DNA of 64,000 nt from Oxytricha trifallax (Eukaryota > Ciliophora > Spirotrichea > Sporadotrichida > Oxytrichidae), in contig ARYC01000320.1 of NCBI GenBank assembly GCA_000711775.1, positions 105,687-169,686 on the forward strand, read 5' to 3'. A model generated the notes under the pieces. It made no database searches and was not told the origin of the DNA. It saw only the letters and a program-made list of their open reading frames with translations. Below, in pieces: positions 1 through 13,500 of the stretch (position 1 is its first letter; the number at the start of each line of letters is the position of its first letter). Both the position numbers and the translations under genes were made by a program.

Positions 1-829
1 CACTCATTTAACTTTGCCTTTTAAAGAGCATAATACTCATTAGCAAATTCCATTTGGAACTTGTCATCAGCAAGGAAGTAATTGAAAGGATATATCTTGT
101 AAGCATATTAGTCATCAGTAATGACTCTCTTCTCTATTTATCTTCAAGAGTGAGGTAGCTTTCTAGGCAAGAATCTAAGTCAATAATTTTTAATATGGGA
201 ATCTTCATTGCCTCTATTTTAACCATGATTTTATTGATCTCAGAGACTGGAAAGTTCTTGACTGCTTTCTTCATTTTAACTTACTTCTAGACTTCAACTC
301 TAAGAGACTCCACTGGATTTCTTGATCTTCTCTTTTAAAGGAATCTATTCCCTGTAGGTTCATGAATAAAGACAAAACTTTAATTGTGCTTTTTCTTTAA
401 GTGCACTTTGAGGTCTCTAGTATGAGAATATGGCTTCTCACAGAACTCACAGACATACTTCCCATCTTTCTTTTAATGCTTGAGATATAACCTTGGCATA
501 TCGTTGTGTATATCTCTCAAGTGTCTCTTATAAGTTGACTTGTAAGGGAAAACTTTATTGCATTCTTTGCATTAATAGTCAACTTTGGCTGGTATTTATT
601 AATGCTCTATGACAAGTTGTTTAGCCTCCTCCTCAATTTGGACAGCTTCTATGATAACATCCTACTTAACTTATATTTAAATCTCAAAGCTAGACTGGTC
701 AAAGTTGTCATAAGTAGGCTCCCACTGAGTACAAGCGTCTCTGGTCTCTACTTTTCTTGGTTGCTGGAATGATAACTTTTATTGACTTGATCCAAGTAAT
801 GCCGCTCTTCTTAACAGGTTAGCGCTCAT
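1..829 (-). pseudogene. TBE zinc-finger/kinase protein (57-kDa type), N-terminal part, frameshifted
   Basis: Read with TAA/TAG as Gln from an ATG at 829-827. The N-terminus begins MSANLLRRAALLGSSQQ. Two C2H2 zinc fingers follow, one starting CKECNKVFPYKSTYKRH and one starting CEFCEKPYSHTRDLKVH. Downstream the frame breaks at about 120-150: the residues continuing the homology to the second copy (VITDDQYAYK) lie one frame off. The kinase-like C-terminus lies beyond position 1. In TBE elements this gene is known as the zinc-finger/kinase ORF of unknown role. The break marks a decaying copy, although a sequencing error cannot be excluded. Confidence 0.8.
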
Positions 830-1391
830 TTTAGTTTGCTGATATATTTTATTATAATAATGATAAAATCTACCTAGGTATACTATAATAGGAGAGTATA
901 AGACACTCTGGTAAATTCTTTGTAGAGGTAAGAAAAATAAGTAACCATAAAAGACTGTAAGTTGACATATTTTATGAGAATTTTATACATTTTAGTAAAT
1001 TAAAAACTCCTAATTAAGTTTTGTTTCTCTAGGAGGTCCTCCAAATCAAGTTTGAACTTAATTTGGAGGTAAAGTTATTAAACATTTTTAAATTTAATAT
1101 GCTCCTAATTAAGTTTTAACCTTAAAATTTAACTCCTAATAAAGTTTGAACTTAATTTGGAGGACCTCCTAAAATAATTAAACATTATTAGGAGCAATTT
1201 AATGGAGATAGATTGATAAAAATGGAAATCAATCTGTGAAACTTGGAGCAAGTTTTTCAATGCTTCTCCGCATATCTTTTCAAGGTTGACCTCCAGTAGG
1301 TCCTCCCTATTTAGTAGTAAGATTTTAATAAACTTAAAATGGATATCCATAATTTTAAATTTCATTAACATTTCTAGAAAGAGGAAGCAAG

Positions 1392-2176
1392 ATGGAGTCT
1401 ATGAATGATGCAAGAAGAGAATTTAATCTCAAGATTTAATAGGAAAATTTCGAAGTAAAGAAGACCTCTATAGATACATGGTATAGCAAGGTAAGTTCTT
1501 AACTAAGATTAATAAATCATTATAGTTGGATTGTTCTTGCCGACTTAGGAGGGAACTAAAATCTCATTCTTAAAAGCCTTACTGATGAAGAGAAAAAAGC
1601 TATTAAGTCTAATGAAATTAGGATGATAGAGATACCTAACTACCCTGAAATATCAGTGAAAAACCTATATAACGATGCTATGAGTGATCCAGACGTAGCT
1701 ATCTACCTTCCATCAAAGCTACAGCTCTCAAATAAGTTGCCAGAGAGAAACTTCTTCTCTGGTGTTCTTGCAACTCTGAAACCTGAGTACTTAATAAAGT
1801 AATTTAAGAAGCTCATAAGAAACGATACAGCATCTCTCCTGAAGAAAAAGAGAAGCAAGGTATTAAAAAAGTGACACATGGCTAGAGAAACTTCAAAAGC
1901 ATCCTTTCATCTCAAGTAAGCTTAGTCTTCTAACTTTATAGAAAAACCTGGTACTGCTATATACTTGATGAAAGAACGCAGCAAATTAAACAAAGAGAGA
2001 AATCACAAGTAAAGCAGGAATTGAGTAAAAGACTCTACAAAGATTTCTAAAAGCCAGACGAGATGAACATAGATGCAGGAGCTGGTACTAAGAGAAAAAA
2101 CATGGGCCCAAGCAAGCCTTAAGAGGAAGAAAAGAAAGAGAAGCCAAATCCCTTTACGGCCAAATTTAATATGTGA
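1392..2176 (+). pseudogene. TBE middle gene (22-kDa type), frameshifted
   Basis: Starts at the ATG in gatggagtctatgaatgatg and ends at TGA 2174-2176. Segments match the intact gene of the second element at 55655-56413 (RSKEDLYRYMVQQG, LFLPTQEGTKISFL, PNYPEISV, ERNFFSGVLATLKPEY), but they fall in different frames, so several frameshifts have accumulated. It lies convergent to the transposase gene with only a few bases between, as in the other copy. The function of this TBE protein is not known to me. Confidence 0.75.
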
Positions 2177-2182
2177 ACTTAT

Positions 2183-3227
2183 TCATTCGTTTAAATCTAA
2201 AACTTATTTATATACACAAAATCTCCCTTCTCTTGCGCATACTTTAGCTTTCTCACCGCTGACTCTTTTTGCAGCACTCTTAGTAAAATCGACTGTATAT
2301 ATCTTCAGATCATGCATCAAATGATAGAGTGGTAGTTTCTTGTAGTGACCTTTCAATAGCCCCCAATATAATTCAATTCCATTGAACTAAGGGCTGTAAG
2401 GAACATTAAATACAGGTGTTATATTTAGCCTTTCATATTCCTTCCTTGAGTCTTTAGTTTTATGAACTGACAAGTTATCAACGAATAGAATAATCTCTTA
2501 GTCAGCGTACTTATCTCTCAGTTATTGCAAGAACTTAATATATTATTCAGTCTTTATAGAACGAGGGTGAATAACATAAGTCTCGGGCCATATCTTCACT
2601 TATTCCACCAAGAATAGCATGAGTTTAAACTTAACCTTTTAATCATAAACTTCTATATTACTATACCTTTATACCAAGACCTAAATATAAAGGTATTGAA
2701 TGTAAATACTGCCTCATCAGCGTGTATGAACTTTATATTATGCTCTTAAGACCTCTCCAATTAATCGAATATATAATTTAAATTAGTCTTATAAAATGGA
2801 ACATTAAAGTCAATCACTCTCTTAATGCGACTGACTGTCTTGTAAGATATTCCGTTATTTTTATATATGTTAGCTATAGATTAGGCAGAGATGTGAAGCT
2901 CAGGAAATTGGCGATGAAACATCACAGCCCTCTAGGCTAGAGAGAAATGAGCCCAGTTTTTAAGAGTCTTATCATTTATAAGATAATCGATATGATGCTG
3001 CTAAAATTTTAGAGGTCTTTTAGGCATAGAATTAAGCTGCTATCTCTTTAAATTCAATGCTAATAGACAGTGAGACCTCACAGTTGCAAGAGATTTATGG
3101 AGTAGCCTTGCTATAGACGTATAATTCAGAAAAGGCTTGAGAAATTCACTATATTCATCACATCCATATCGCAACTTAAACAATAAATCGATATACTCAC
3201 TATCATAAACTGACCCAAACCTCGCAT
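2183..3227 (-). pseudogene. TBE transposase (DDE, IS630/Tc1-mariner-like), one frameshift
   Basis: Minus-strand reading, stop TGA at 2185-2183, probable ATG at 3227. The three catalytic acidic positions are visible: FIHADEAVFTFNT (first Asp), ILFVDNLSVHKT (second Asp) and NVPYSPQFNGIELYW (Glu). About 34 residues separate the last two, as in Tc1/mariner-type enzymes. The frame shifts near 2665, after SWYKG, and again close to the start. The C-terminal half is intact. Cut-and-paste excision of TBE elements during macronuclear development is established for Oxytricha; this copy looks inactive. Confidence 0.85.
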
Positions 3228-3362
3228 ATACTCACTTAAATTACTAATATTTAAACATTAAACCCCTACATAAACCCTATTAAAACCCTAATAAAGTATG
3301 CACTAATAATCTACTTTTATCAATCAAAAACTCAATCAAACTACTGAAAGGGTTTTGGGGCT

Positions 3363-5030
3363 TTGAATGTTGATAATTAAAGAAATATTTATAAATGAAA
3401 TTTTTGAGATGAATAAACTATAAAATAAAAAGCATAAATCAATTAAATCCAAAATAGTATTAAAGAGGGTGAAGATTCTTTTCTATCATCGAACAATAAT
3501 ACAAGTATTTTCGATGAAGGTTCAATCAAGGAAGCTTAGTCTAATCCATTATATTTAAATTAATAGCATATAAAATTAAAAGAACTTAATAATTTAAATT
3601 TGAATGTAATATATTTTAATTTTTAATAGATTTTGTTCTAATATTTATCTAAATATTGATATTGATAAAAATATTTTTTCAATTACAAATCTATATTCTA
3701 AGAGATACCCTTCCGTAATATAAACCGATATGACCTGTTCCCCAAAAAGTTGATTATTTTTTTAAAAATTATAAAACTGGGGTACCCCGAAAAATCCTAT
3801 TAAATATGGTATATTATAGGATTGTACAGGGTTTCTCAGTTTAGATTGAGAAATAGGGTATAACGGTTTAAATTAGGGAGGGGTGTCTCTTAGAACATTG
3901 ATTGATCAATCAAAATACTTATCTATAAATACTAATAATATAGTTTAATCAGTTTAATCCTAAATAAATAATATTTTACAACTAAAGTTACATAAAACAT
4001 CACTTTAAAAATTCTTTATAATTTTTAAATAAAACATAAGTCAATTTTCTAAAAATAAATTTTTATATTAAAACCATATTTAAAAATAGAAAACTTTTAG
4101 ATTCATTTTGTTATATTATTGATAAAATTGTTATGTAAAATTAAATAAATAACATAAAATATTAATGATAAAGCCTATTAAGTACTAATTATTTATAATC
4201 CTCTCAACCTCAATCTTCAAGATATCAATAATGTGAATTTGAAGTAATAGTCTAGCAACCTTTCCACTGTTGAAATGTTAAATTAAATATTTTTAAGACC
4301 TTCATAAAAATTACTAATAGTTATATGTTGAATAAAATAATCAAATAATTTATACTTTTTTATCAATAATTCATATAATTACCATTAGAATTTTGATATA
4401 ACAAAAGCAACAGTTCTTTTATGAATTAATTATATTTAAATATACATATTATTTAAATGCTTGCCTCATTCAACTTAAACAACTCAATTGACTTGGGATT
4501 ATTTGATCATTCTGGTTAAGAAAGGAGCTAGATAAATGTATTTGAGAGTTATAAAAGTTTAAATAAAATAATGTACAATAAAAAATTGAAAATAAAAATT
4601 TAAATAGAATTAAAGCATATAAATTATTGAGGTCTTATCAAAAAGATATTTGAGTTGCAATTAAAAAATATAATTTGCCTTGTTAGTATATTGTTATTAA
4701 TAAAAAATTAATCTTAAACTATTGAAAGAATTTTGAATTAGAAAGATAAATCAGAGATCTAACAACTAATTAGAAGCTTATTTTTAAATTATACTCATTG
4801 AAAAATAGAAACCTATGATAATTAAAACTAGTAAAAAGCTACTCAACTTGTTTTATGTTTTTATATTACATAAAAATTGAAATGGGAAATAAATAAATAA
4901 TAAGCATTTGTAACTTTGGTTATATGTAAATTTAATGTTTAAATTTATTGGAAGACTAATATCATTATTTTAAGAATTATAATTTAAATAATTGTATATT
5001 ATAAAATATAATTTACAATTATATACCTTT
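3363..5030. other. AT-rich intergenic/IES-like DNA
   Basis: Very AT-rich sequence without a coding stretch that I can support. An inverted repeat (gatacccttccgtaatataaac near 3705 and its counterpart with gggaggggtgtctctta near 3880) spans 3690-3900 and looks like a small foldback or MITE-like structure. Most of this stretch is probably eliminated or intergenic DNA. Confidence 0.5.
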
Positions 5031-6126
5031 GTATCCTCAGGCCAAGAGTAATTTGAATAACAATAGCCAGAAGATTTTGTCACCAACAATTCCCAGCATG
5101 CCGCTCTTGTTAATTCTACTGCAGCTATCTAACATTTTACTCATCTCTAACAATAACCAGTCGCTTAGTTCCAAAATGATGAACTGGAAGAATCTAAAGA
5201 ACAGCATAAAACCCCAATTGAATAAATTAAAGGACAATTTTTAATAAAGATTAATAATGAAATTAGTAATATATACTAAAGTTCATATTTTGCTTTCATT
5301 TTAGATATCTTTAAGAAATTTGAATAATTTAAACAAATACTATTATTAATTTTGATTAATCAATCATTTAAAAATATTTAGAATCCAAAAATCTAAGCTT
5401 GCTTCCTTTCTCTTCAATTATTCTAAAAAGTTTTTATTTATTTTTAATTATTATATTTATTTGCATCTGCGAAGAATAATATTGTACTGATGTGGAAATG
5501 ATTATAACTCTTGATTTAAATATTACTCATTTATTTAAACTAATTAATTCTTTGTATTATTAAATAAATCTACTAATTTTAATAACAATGGATTAAAAAA
5601 CGAAGATGTATAATTGAGATATTCAAAATATAATTAATACCAAATTTAAATATTATAAACTAGGTTCAGCTACAAACAAATAAATTAAGATTATTTAAAT
5701 AGAGTTCGATTCTCTTAAATTTCAATATTTTTAATTTAATAAATATGATTTATTTTAAGATTTATCATGTATTATTTTTTAATCATGTAATTAATAATCT
5801 CAATTATACAAATGATTTTCCCTTTTATTAAAAAAATAAATTTTATATCTTAAAAATTTAAGCACAATCTTCACAGACATGATCCCAACGAGACTATCCT
5901 TAAAGAGCATGTTATTTAGAAAGAACTTTTGAATAAGCAAGATGGTGGTGATGAGCAACAATTTGATAACTTTGATAACTCAAAAGATCATCAGAAGGAT
6001 CCAACTGTCACTGATCCATCTTAGACTGGCATTTAATCTAATGCTAATGTCTAAATTGAAGAGCAGACTTAACAGTAGCTCAAGCAAGTTCCCGATGAAA
6101 AGAGCGTATTCGATAATGATGATTGA
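5031..6126 (+). CDS. Gln/Asn-rich protein, two coding segments, 5' part not found
   Basis: Segment one (about 5031-5235) reads VSSGQEQFEQQQPEDFVTN and continues Q-rich and acidic through DELEESKEQHKTP. Segment two (about 5862-6126) reads HNLHRHDPNETILKEHV, then a D/Q-rich tail, ending at TGA 6124-6126. Both use TAA and TAG as Gln and are far less AT-rich than the sequence between them, which looks like an IES or intron of about 600 bp. I found no convincing pointer pair and no start codon, so further segments probably lie elsewhere. Product unrecognised. Confidence 0.55.
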
Positions 6127-6743
6127 ATTTGACTAAGAAGTTAATGCTTATTACTATATTTTATGATATTATTTCATTTATAATATATTATATGATTAAG
6201 AGTCTTTGAATCTTTTATTATATGAAACTCATGATGTACTGATTGTTGAGAGGATCTTTTGCAAAGCTAGTTGGTTTGATAGTATGAAGCTGCGTTAATT
6301 TGGACTAATTCAAACATTCTTTCTTTGACTATCTGAAAGAAATTTGAGATACGAGGAGTAGGATGAAGCAATAGAACAAAGGGAATGAGTTTACTATCAA
6401 GAAAGTGATGTGTGAGCATGAAAGAGGAAAAGTGTAGATTTTGCTTTGAGAGAGATCAGGAACCTATAAATCTAATTTATACTAAAATTTTTATTTTAAT
6501 TATTGTAGGAGAGTTTCAATTAATAAGTTAATTCAAGATTATGGTTTAAGCTATTATTAATTTTTAAAATATTATAAAAAGTAATCTTTATCTATATAAT
6601 AATTATTCATACAAATGACTTCAAAGACTGAGATATAAACAGACTTTACTACTATTCATCATTCTTATTAATTGTATTTTATGCTATTTCATCATGCTAT
6701 GTATATGAAACTATTGATTCATTTATTGCCACACTCTAATTTA
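6127..6743. other. Intergenic region between convergent genes, weakly coding-like 6230-6470
   Basis: Lies between the TGA of the plus-strand Q-rich gene and the TGA of the minus-strand DHHC gene. Positions 6230-6470 are richer in GC than the surroundings and open on the minus strand, but plus-strand fragments also look plausible and no start, stop or family could be fixed. It could hold a displaced gene segment. Confidence 0.3.
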
Positions 6744-9410
6744 TCATTTCCATTGGTCCCATCCATGCATTCTGTTTATTAACAAATAAATATTATAAAA
6801 ATTAGGAATTTTAGTTATATTTGGGCCTCCTCTGTTGACGCTAGTAACCTTGGATTTGTTATTAACAATTTATGGGAGAGAGGTTCGCTGGTTATTACGC
6901 GATAGATAATTCTCACTTTCATTAATTGTAATTTCTTTTATTGATTCATTTTATTTATCAGTGAAGCTGCTGTTCATTAAAATAACAAGTAAAATAAATA
7001 ATTTAAATAAAAATGCTTTCATATTTTCTTTGTCTCCTCCTTAATATCCCATATGACTTGAGAATTTATTAAATTGACTGACCATATTACTTGGACTGCT
7101 CCCTTTCTAATCCATTCCTATTCTATTGTGATCGATAAAATTATTATTCATTTGCAAGAGTTTAACATTTTTATTCGCTCCATCTATTTATTTCTATTTT
7201 AATTCTGACATTGTACCTTTTTTTAATAGTTAAAAGTCCTCGTAATCAGCCTGTGTTTTACTTTGCTGGAATGAGAGATTTTTCAAGTCATTAACATTCG
7301 TATTCATGAATTCAGATTAATAAGGAGTAACATAGCTTATTCTCCCTTTCTCTGATCCATTTGTTAATATTTGATGCTGAGATTCTTTCATCCTACCCAT
7401 GCTTTAACTCATCATATTGCTATTACTATAAGGATTTGGGACTTGATAATTAGAGGATTTTGATGCATTGTAGTTTCTAAGACTGAATGAGTAACTTTCC
7501 TCGATATCTATGTTTTTCATATTAAATCCACCAACTGATTAAGCTACATCCTCCTCTCTTATCTTCTCATGAATAGTCTCCAGCTCTGACTTGTTTTTGT
7601 TAAGAATTCTATTAATATTATTTACTCTTTGCTTATTGAGAGAAACTGACTTGCTTAAGGGGTTTTAAACATGGCTTTGATCGTCTCCTCCAGCTCCAAA
7701 TTTAATAACACTTAACATGTGCTGGTCATTCGAAAGCAACGAAGGTGTTTCTTTAGGAGATGATACATTTGATTTTTCAGATGAGCTGTTTTAAGAAACA
7801 GCTTGATGCAGTATTCTAGTTTAATCTTCATTTGGCCCTAATTTATCTTAAGATTAAGGGGTTCTGTTGTTTTACCCTCTATCTGTCTATTATCCTTACA
7901 GTTGAATCTCTGTTGTGTTAGAATTATTAAAGAGCAAATGAGAGTCTTAAGACATCATGGATTTATGCTAATGCGTTGTGGTCTACTGCTATTACCCCTG
8001 CTCAACGTCAATCACCTTCTCAAGTTTTTATTATTTCTTGCCAAAGCAGAGGAACCCCGTTTTTTGGCTTTTCTTTGCTACTTATCCGACAGCTGTAATC
8101 TTTTATTACAGCTATATTTAACTTTAACTATCAATTAAGTTCTCTTCTATCTTATCCTTGCTGTTTAATATGTCTTTTATTTCATCATCTATTTGCTTTA
8201 TCTCGATTCCCGTAGTCTCCTTCTTTAATGCTTGAACATTGTCTGTGTCTAAATTGGCTTATATTTCATGCTAATTTTCCTCATCTTAATCCTCTTCTTC
8301 ATGATTCACTTCCCTAAAGATCTTAGACTTGTGATTTTATCTCCCCAATTTAATTTAGATATACTCGAAAGTTGTCAGCTTCTTATGCTGCAACATTATG
8401 TGGAAGGATATTAAGTGGCCTAGGAATCCAATTGCAGCTGTGTTGAAAATCAATGAAGCTATCAAAAGTACATGAAATTCTGTATTCATACCAGTTTTGT
8501 AAAACTATAAAATTCTTTTGTTAGATTGAATAATTAAGTTACATTCTTGTTTTGACCAGTCAACAAATATATAAACAAAAAGAATTATACACCATGTCTT
8601 TAAAGATGTTTTTAATTAGGAAATTTATTTATAAAAATAGCTATCAGAGCTGTTAATAAGAATAAGGACAGCTGCATCAACTGCATTATGCATAAGACAC
8701 ATAAAGAAAAAGCTCAGTATAACTCTGAAGAACTACAAATAGTTTGACTTTCCAATACAATTATTCAACCATCTGCAATGATGATCGAATCCATCCACGC
8801 ATCTGTTACATTATCCACAGTGTTTTGAGGAATTTTATACATGAGTATCGCATACCTCACAGAACAATTCGAATTAGGTATTATCGAAATATTTCCTATA
8901 ATTAAAGACATTAAATTACATGATAACTTACCCTTAACGCTCGGCTTCTCTCTGTGCATAAACTGTAGGATCTGTGGGATCGCTTCTTGTTGAGAGAATA
9001 GCATAATAAAGCACAGCAATTACCAATAATGTAAAAACAGTGCCGATCACAGCTGAAACAGCAGGCAAATAAGCAAAAGTCACTACGTTTATAAAGTAAA
9101 ATGCATAGACGTCCAATCCGAAGATAAACCAAGAGATAATTTGAAAAGGGTGGAAGGGGAGGGCAAACCCATTTTTCTTGACTTTTTTCTTAATAATTTT
9201 GACATCTCCACTGCCCCCATCCCCTGCATTAATATTTGAATCGGTATTGTCTTAATCCTTGAAACTTTGTCCTTCATCCTGGCTACGAATGTGTTGATCA
9301 TTATTTATAGCTTCATTCTCATTTTTATCGTCAACAGAGTTCTTGCGCTTATCAGGAGTTCCATGAGTTTGCTGCAATTTATGTGTTTCATCTGGCTGCG
9401 ATGTTTGCAT
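6744..9410 (-). CDS. DHHC-type S-palmitoyltransferase, uninterrupted
   Basis: One frame of 888 codons from ATG 9410-9408 to TGA 6746-6744 with TAA/TAG as Gln. An acidic, soluble N-terminus is followed by two hydrophobic segments (VYAFYFINVVTFAYLPAVSA and the next about 20 residues). The DHHC cysteine-rich domain lies at about residues 184-230: CEVC, KHCGQC, then FDHHCRWLNNCIGKSNY, with all Cys/His ligands and the catalytic Cys (about 212) present. Two more membrane segments follow, then a long Q/S/N-rich cytoplasmic tail. A 36-nt GT-AG stretch just before the CRD (8894-8929) is in frame and may be an intron. Enzymes of this family acylate protein cysteines at membranes. No IES is evident. Confidence 0.88.
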
Positions 9411-9590
9411 TTTTGATTTATATATTTTTGTTTCAATAATTACTTAATTTAAATTTAATAGTTAGTGATTGCTCTATCACCTTCTAACTAATTTAATTAA
9501 CAAAAATTCACTGTGATTTATTTAGAGACATTTAATCATAATACCAATATAGTATTAATATATATAATTTAAATATAATATTTGAAAATA

Positions 9591-10247
9591 ATGGAAAGTA
9601 GCGCATAATAACAATAGCAAGATGCTACAGCCTAGCAAGAGCAGAAACTAGCTTAATTAGACATTAATCAGCAATAAGATTAGCAATAACATCAGGATGA
9701 AGAGGAAGATGATGGAGTTAATTTAATATATAAAATTTATTACAATTTTGAATTTAACTTATGAAAGTTAACTTGATTTGAGTAATTAAAATATATAATT
9801 TAGAACAATAAAACTTGTTTTTATCATTATCATAAAAAACTAGATATGTTATTTAAGAGAAATTTGTATTATTATAAATATTGATTTTTTAATTTGAATA
9901 TAATAAATATTTCTATCTTAATTTCGAAGGTATGATTCTGTTATATATATATAAATTTAATTTAAAGATGATTTAATATATTTGTGAATTAATTTTTTGC
10001 AATTTATAAAATTAATCTTATAATATTATTTATATACTGGTGAGTTGATTGCTTGAAGCAAGAAGAAAACTTAACTGAGGAGCAGGAGGCAACTCTGTTC
10101 GCATTTTTGCAGAAAGTTTCAAAAGCTTGTGATGAAGACTCAAGCGTGCCTGATTTCGTGGGACTTCAAGTTGGAGACTGGTTGAAGGAACTCTAAGACA
10201 AGAATGCTGCCTAACCTCTTCCTAAAGATGATTAACTCCTACAGTGA
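9591..10247 (+). CDS. Small Gln-rich acidic protein, two MDSs, one IES
   Basis: MDS 1 starts at ATG 9591 (MESSAQQQQQDATAQQEQK) and ends at the acidic run EEEDDGV. MDS 2 starts at DCLKQEENLTEEQEATLF and ends at TGA 10245-10247. The pointer GAGTT occurs at 9715-9719 and 10042-10046. Deleting 9715-10041 (327 bp) joins GGA-GTT-GAT-TGC in frame. The resulting protein has 109 residues. The C-terminal half resembles a short helical domain (ATLFAFLQKVSKACDEDSS). Function unknown. Upstream and downstream flanks are AT-rich. Confidence 0.75.
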
Positions 10248-10538
10248 ATAGTTATTTGTATGTATGTCCCTTAAAAATTCTTTTTATTCCACTGACTCTA
10301 TACTCTCTAAAATTAAAATTGAATGAAGATCGACGGTTGATAAACCACCTAAGCTAAATACTTTCACCAGTTTTAACTTTATAATTAAATGATTTAAATT
10401 TAATTCATTTTATAATATAATTTATATAATTGTATAAAAACATCATTTAATAAAATTATATCATTAAAACATCACTAAATCAAGAGGTTTATAATGAAAT
10501 TTAAATTTAACTTATAATCTTAAACTTTTAAAGTAAAT
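10248..10538. other. Short intergenic spacer
   Basis: AT-rich spacer between the small Q-rich gene and the GTPase gene. No further feature seen. Confidence 0.5.
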
Positions 10539-13500
10539 ATGGATAACACAACATAGTTTATGATCGCTCTGAAAGTGACGGTCATTGGAGATCCGGGAGC
10601 AGGCAAGTCCGCGTTTTTACAGTCACTACAAAATAACAAAGAAATTGATTAATCAATACAAGAGCCTAGGAGGGATCACAGTTCAGATGAGTTTTAAGAA
10701 GTTTATGTTAGAGATTTCAAAAACAATGTCCAAATTTAATCAATTAAATATTATATAAGAAAATGAATAAATTTTTCAAACTATATTGTTAATCCAAATT
10801 GTATTTCAATTTACAAGTGATATGCGATATATAAGTTAGTCAGTTTGTTGTATCCTAATGTATGACATTTCTAACTTTGACACCTTTGAGAGCATTCAGC
10901 ATAAATATTTCGATTTGGCTTAATAGTAAATGGTTTCTGACTGTTCTTTTATCTACCTAATTGGAAATAAAATGGATGTTGATATTAACTTAAGATAAGT
11001 GGAACTGGATTAAGCACAGGAATTCGCTCAATCTAAGGGAATTCTATTTAATGAAGTGAGCAGTTTAAAACGCAAAAACATTGAGTTAGTTTTGAAGATG
11101 CTTAGAACTAGAACTGCTCGGTTACTCAGTGAAAATAAAGATCTAAGCTAAATACTTGAAAATAATGCACCTCTATAAATTAATAGTCATAGATAATCTT
11201 CTAAGAATTTATCTAAGCATCATGACTAAGAGATACAATAAAGATCAGTTCAAGTTTAAGATAAAATATAGCATCAAGTTTAAAGCAGTAATTTCTCAGA
11301 TTAGGATGATAATTATGATTTAGACTACATAGAAAATAGAATGATATCAATAGAAGATAGGCATAAAATATCCAATTAGAGTTCAAATATGAACACTTAA
11401 TAGATCACCAATATACATAAATAACTAGATACAGCACAGTAAGAGATTATATAAAAACTTAATGCTAATTTATAGTTTTGGGTAAGACAAAGATGCAGAT
11501 ATCAATGATTTTTAAAGGAGGCAAGTTAAATATAAAGTTATTTATAAGTCTTAGTATTAATTTAAAATTGATATGCTTTATTTTATTTGAAGTTCTGAAC
11601 AATATTTTAGAATAGAAACTGTACTAAAGCAGCACTTCAAATGACATTTAAGCAGATAACATTAACACTAAAGACCAAAGTTTATCATTAAATGATATCA
11701 ACCAGATGATGATGAACTATGACTTCAACAATAATCAATAGAAGCGTCAGGATAATCTTCTTGATGATATTAATTTAGCATATGGCATGGATGAAACTGA
11801 TGTAATGGAGGATGATAAGCTATTGCAGTCGTTAGAGAAGAGATTCAAGAATATAGAAAGCCAGAATAAACAATAAGAAAACCAATTGATGATGACAACA
11901 GACACTTAAGATGATTTCAAGTAATATGCAATTAGGACTGATGAATCTCCAAACCTATATAAAACTGAGGATCAAATAGGATAGACTCCTCAGTTTCAAA
12001 TTTAATCAAGGTTCAACACTTAGAGTCAACACGATTAATAAAATAAGTAAAAGACTGGGATATAGAGTATTATTTCACAATCAAGTGCGCTTAATGAACT
12101 CTAAAATGTCATGTTTAAATATGACAATCAAAATTAACTCAACTAGGATAGTTTTCAATTAGAAGATAGATTTATACCCTATTAGTAAAACAAAGTGTAA
12201 TAGCTACAATAATCTAATTTGTAGCAACAAGATAAAGAGATAAAGTAGCCAAGTGCTAATTATGAAAACAGAGTAAATAATCAACTTAAAGATAACGAAT
12301 TTATCAAAAGCTTGGATAATGATATAAGAAAGACAGAGGAGAGTTTGAAAGAAATGAATGATAGATTTGACAAAATAAAACAAATTCAGCATTCTTCGTA
12401 ATCTTAATATTTTATATTTTAATTTCAATCCCCACTGAGGAAAAGCATGAGTAGTATTAGTCCAATTAAAAAGTTTGGCGATCTCAGTAGCAGAAACAAT
12501 TAATAGGATTTACAAAGAGCTACTTCAAATAAAGACGTGCCTGTCTTTGAAGCCTCACTTTTTAAATCTTTTGATTAAAGATTGTCTTAATAAAACCTTG
12601 ATAAATCAATTCAGAATAACAAGACTAATTCAAACTAATTGGGAATAAATAAATATTATGTATTTAAATGAAGGGATCACAGTTGGGAAACAAGATTAAA
12701 TCAAGAAATGCTTAAAATAACTACCATCCACTGTTGACAGACAGACCCTCTTAGAATAATAAATTAACTTCAGCTTCTTTCATTGTAGATCACAAAGAAA
12801 AGCCACTTATTTCTTTGAGAATAAAACTTTCATCAAGTCACTACGTAAGTGCAAGTGTCTATAAAGATGACACACCTCAGTCAGTTGCTGATCGAGTGTT
12901 CAGGCATGCTAACATCAAAACAAATACAGGAACTAAAGATTATTAATATAAATTATTTTACTCAAAGATCAGAGAAAGTTATTGGCACAAGTGATAGAAT
13001 CACAAGTCAATGCTTACATCAGTTAATTGAAGGAAGTAGTTGACAAGCAGAATAAGGATTTAAAACTACAGTAGAAGCAGCTGGAATAAATTGAACGAGA
13101 AAAGAGATTACAAGAAGCTGCTCAGAGATCAATTGAGCAAATGAACACAGCAAAGCGTTAAAATGTAAAGGAAGATAAGAAAAATAAGGTACTCTGTAAA
13201 TTATCAGTCATCGTTGGTGCTAGCAAGAAGGGAGATATTGTTGCCAGGGAGGGAGATAATTTGCAGTAACTTGTTAAGAGTTTTATGTAGAGTTATGGAT
13301 TGAAAAAGGAACTCATGCCAACTATCATTCATTATTAGTCTTAAGTTATTTTATATTATAAACTTAAGATTTTGATAATTAGCAGCTTAGAGTAGTTAAT
13401 TAAGAATAACGAAGAAAAAAGAAATTAGTAAACCATGATGAAAAATAGAAATAACATTTAAGCCAAATCTTTAGATGAGTCTTCAATGTATATGGAGGGA

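Larger units (their letters stand above)
1..3362 (-). mobile_element. TBE-type transposon copy 1, truncated by window start
   Basis: Three genes in the same relative arrangement as the complete copy at 54505-58498, but inverted: zinc-finger gene (minus, runs off position 1), middle gene (plus), transposase (minus). The right edge near 3345-3362 carries a degenerate G4T4-type tract (gggttttgggg), the telomere-like signature of TBE element ends known from Oxytricha. All three genes carry frameshifts, so this copy cannot act alone. Family assignment rests on shared gene content with the other copy and on the telomere-like end. Confidence 0.85.

Noticed and set aside
13327-13382. Alternative boundaries (pointers CTTAAG or ATTAG) for the last GTPase IES
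   Set aside because: They give 23- or 44-bp deletions that break the frame; only the 3-bp ATT pair keeps it.
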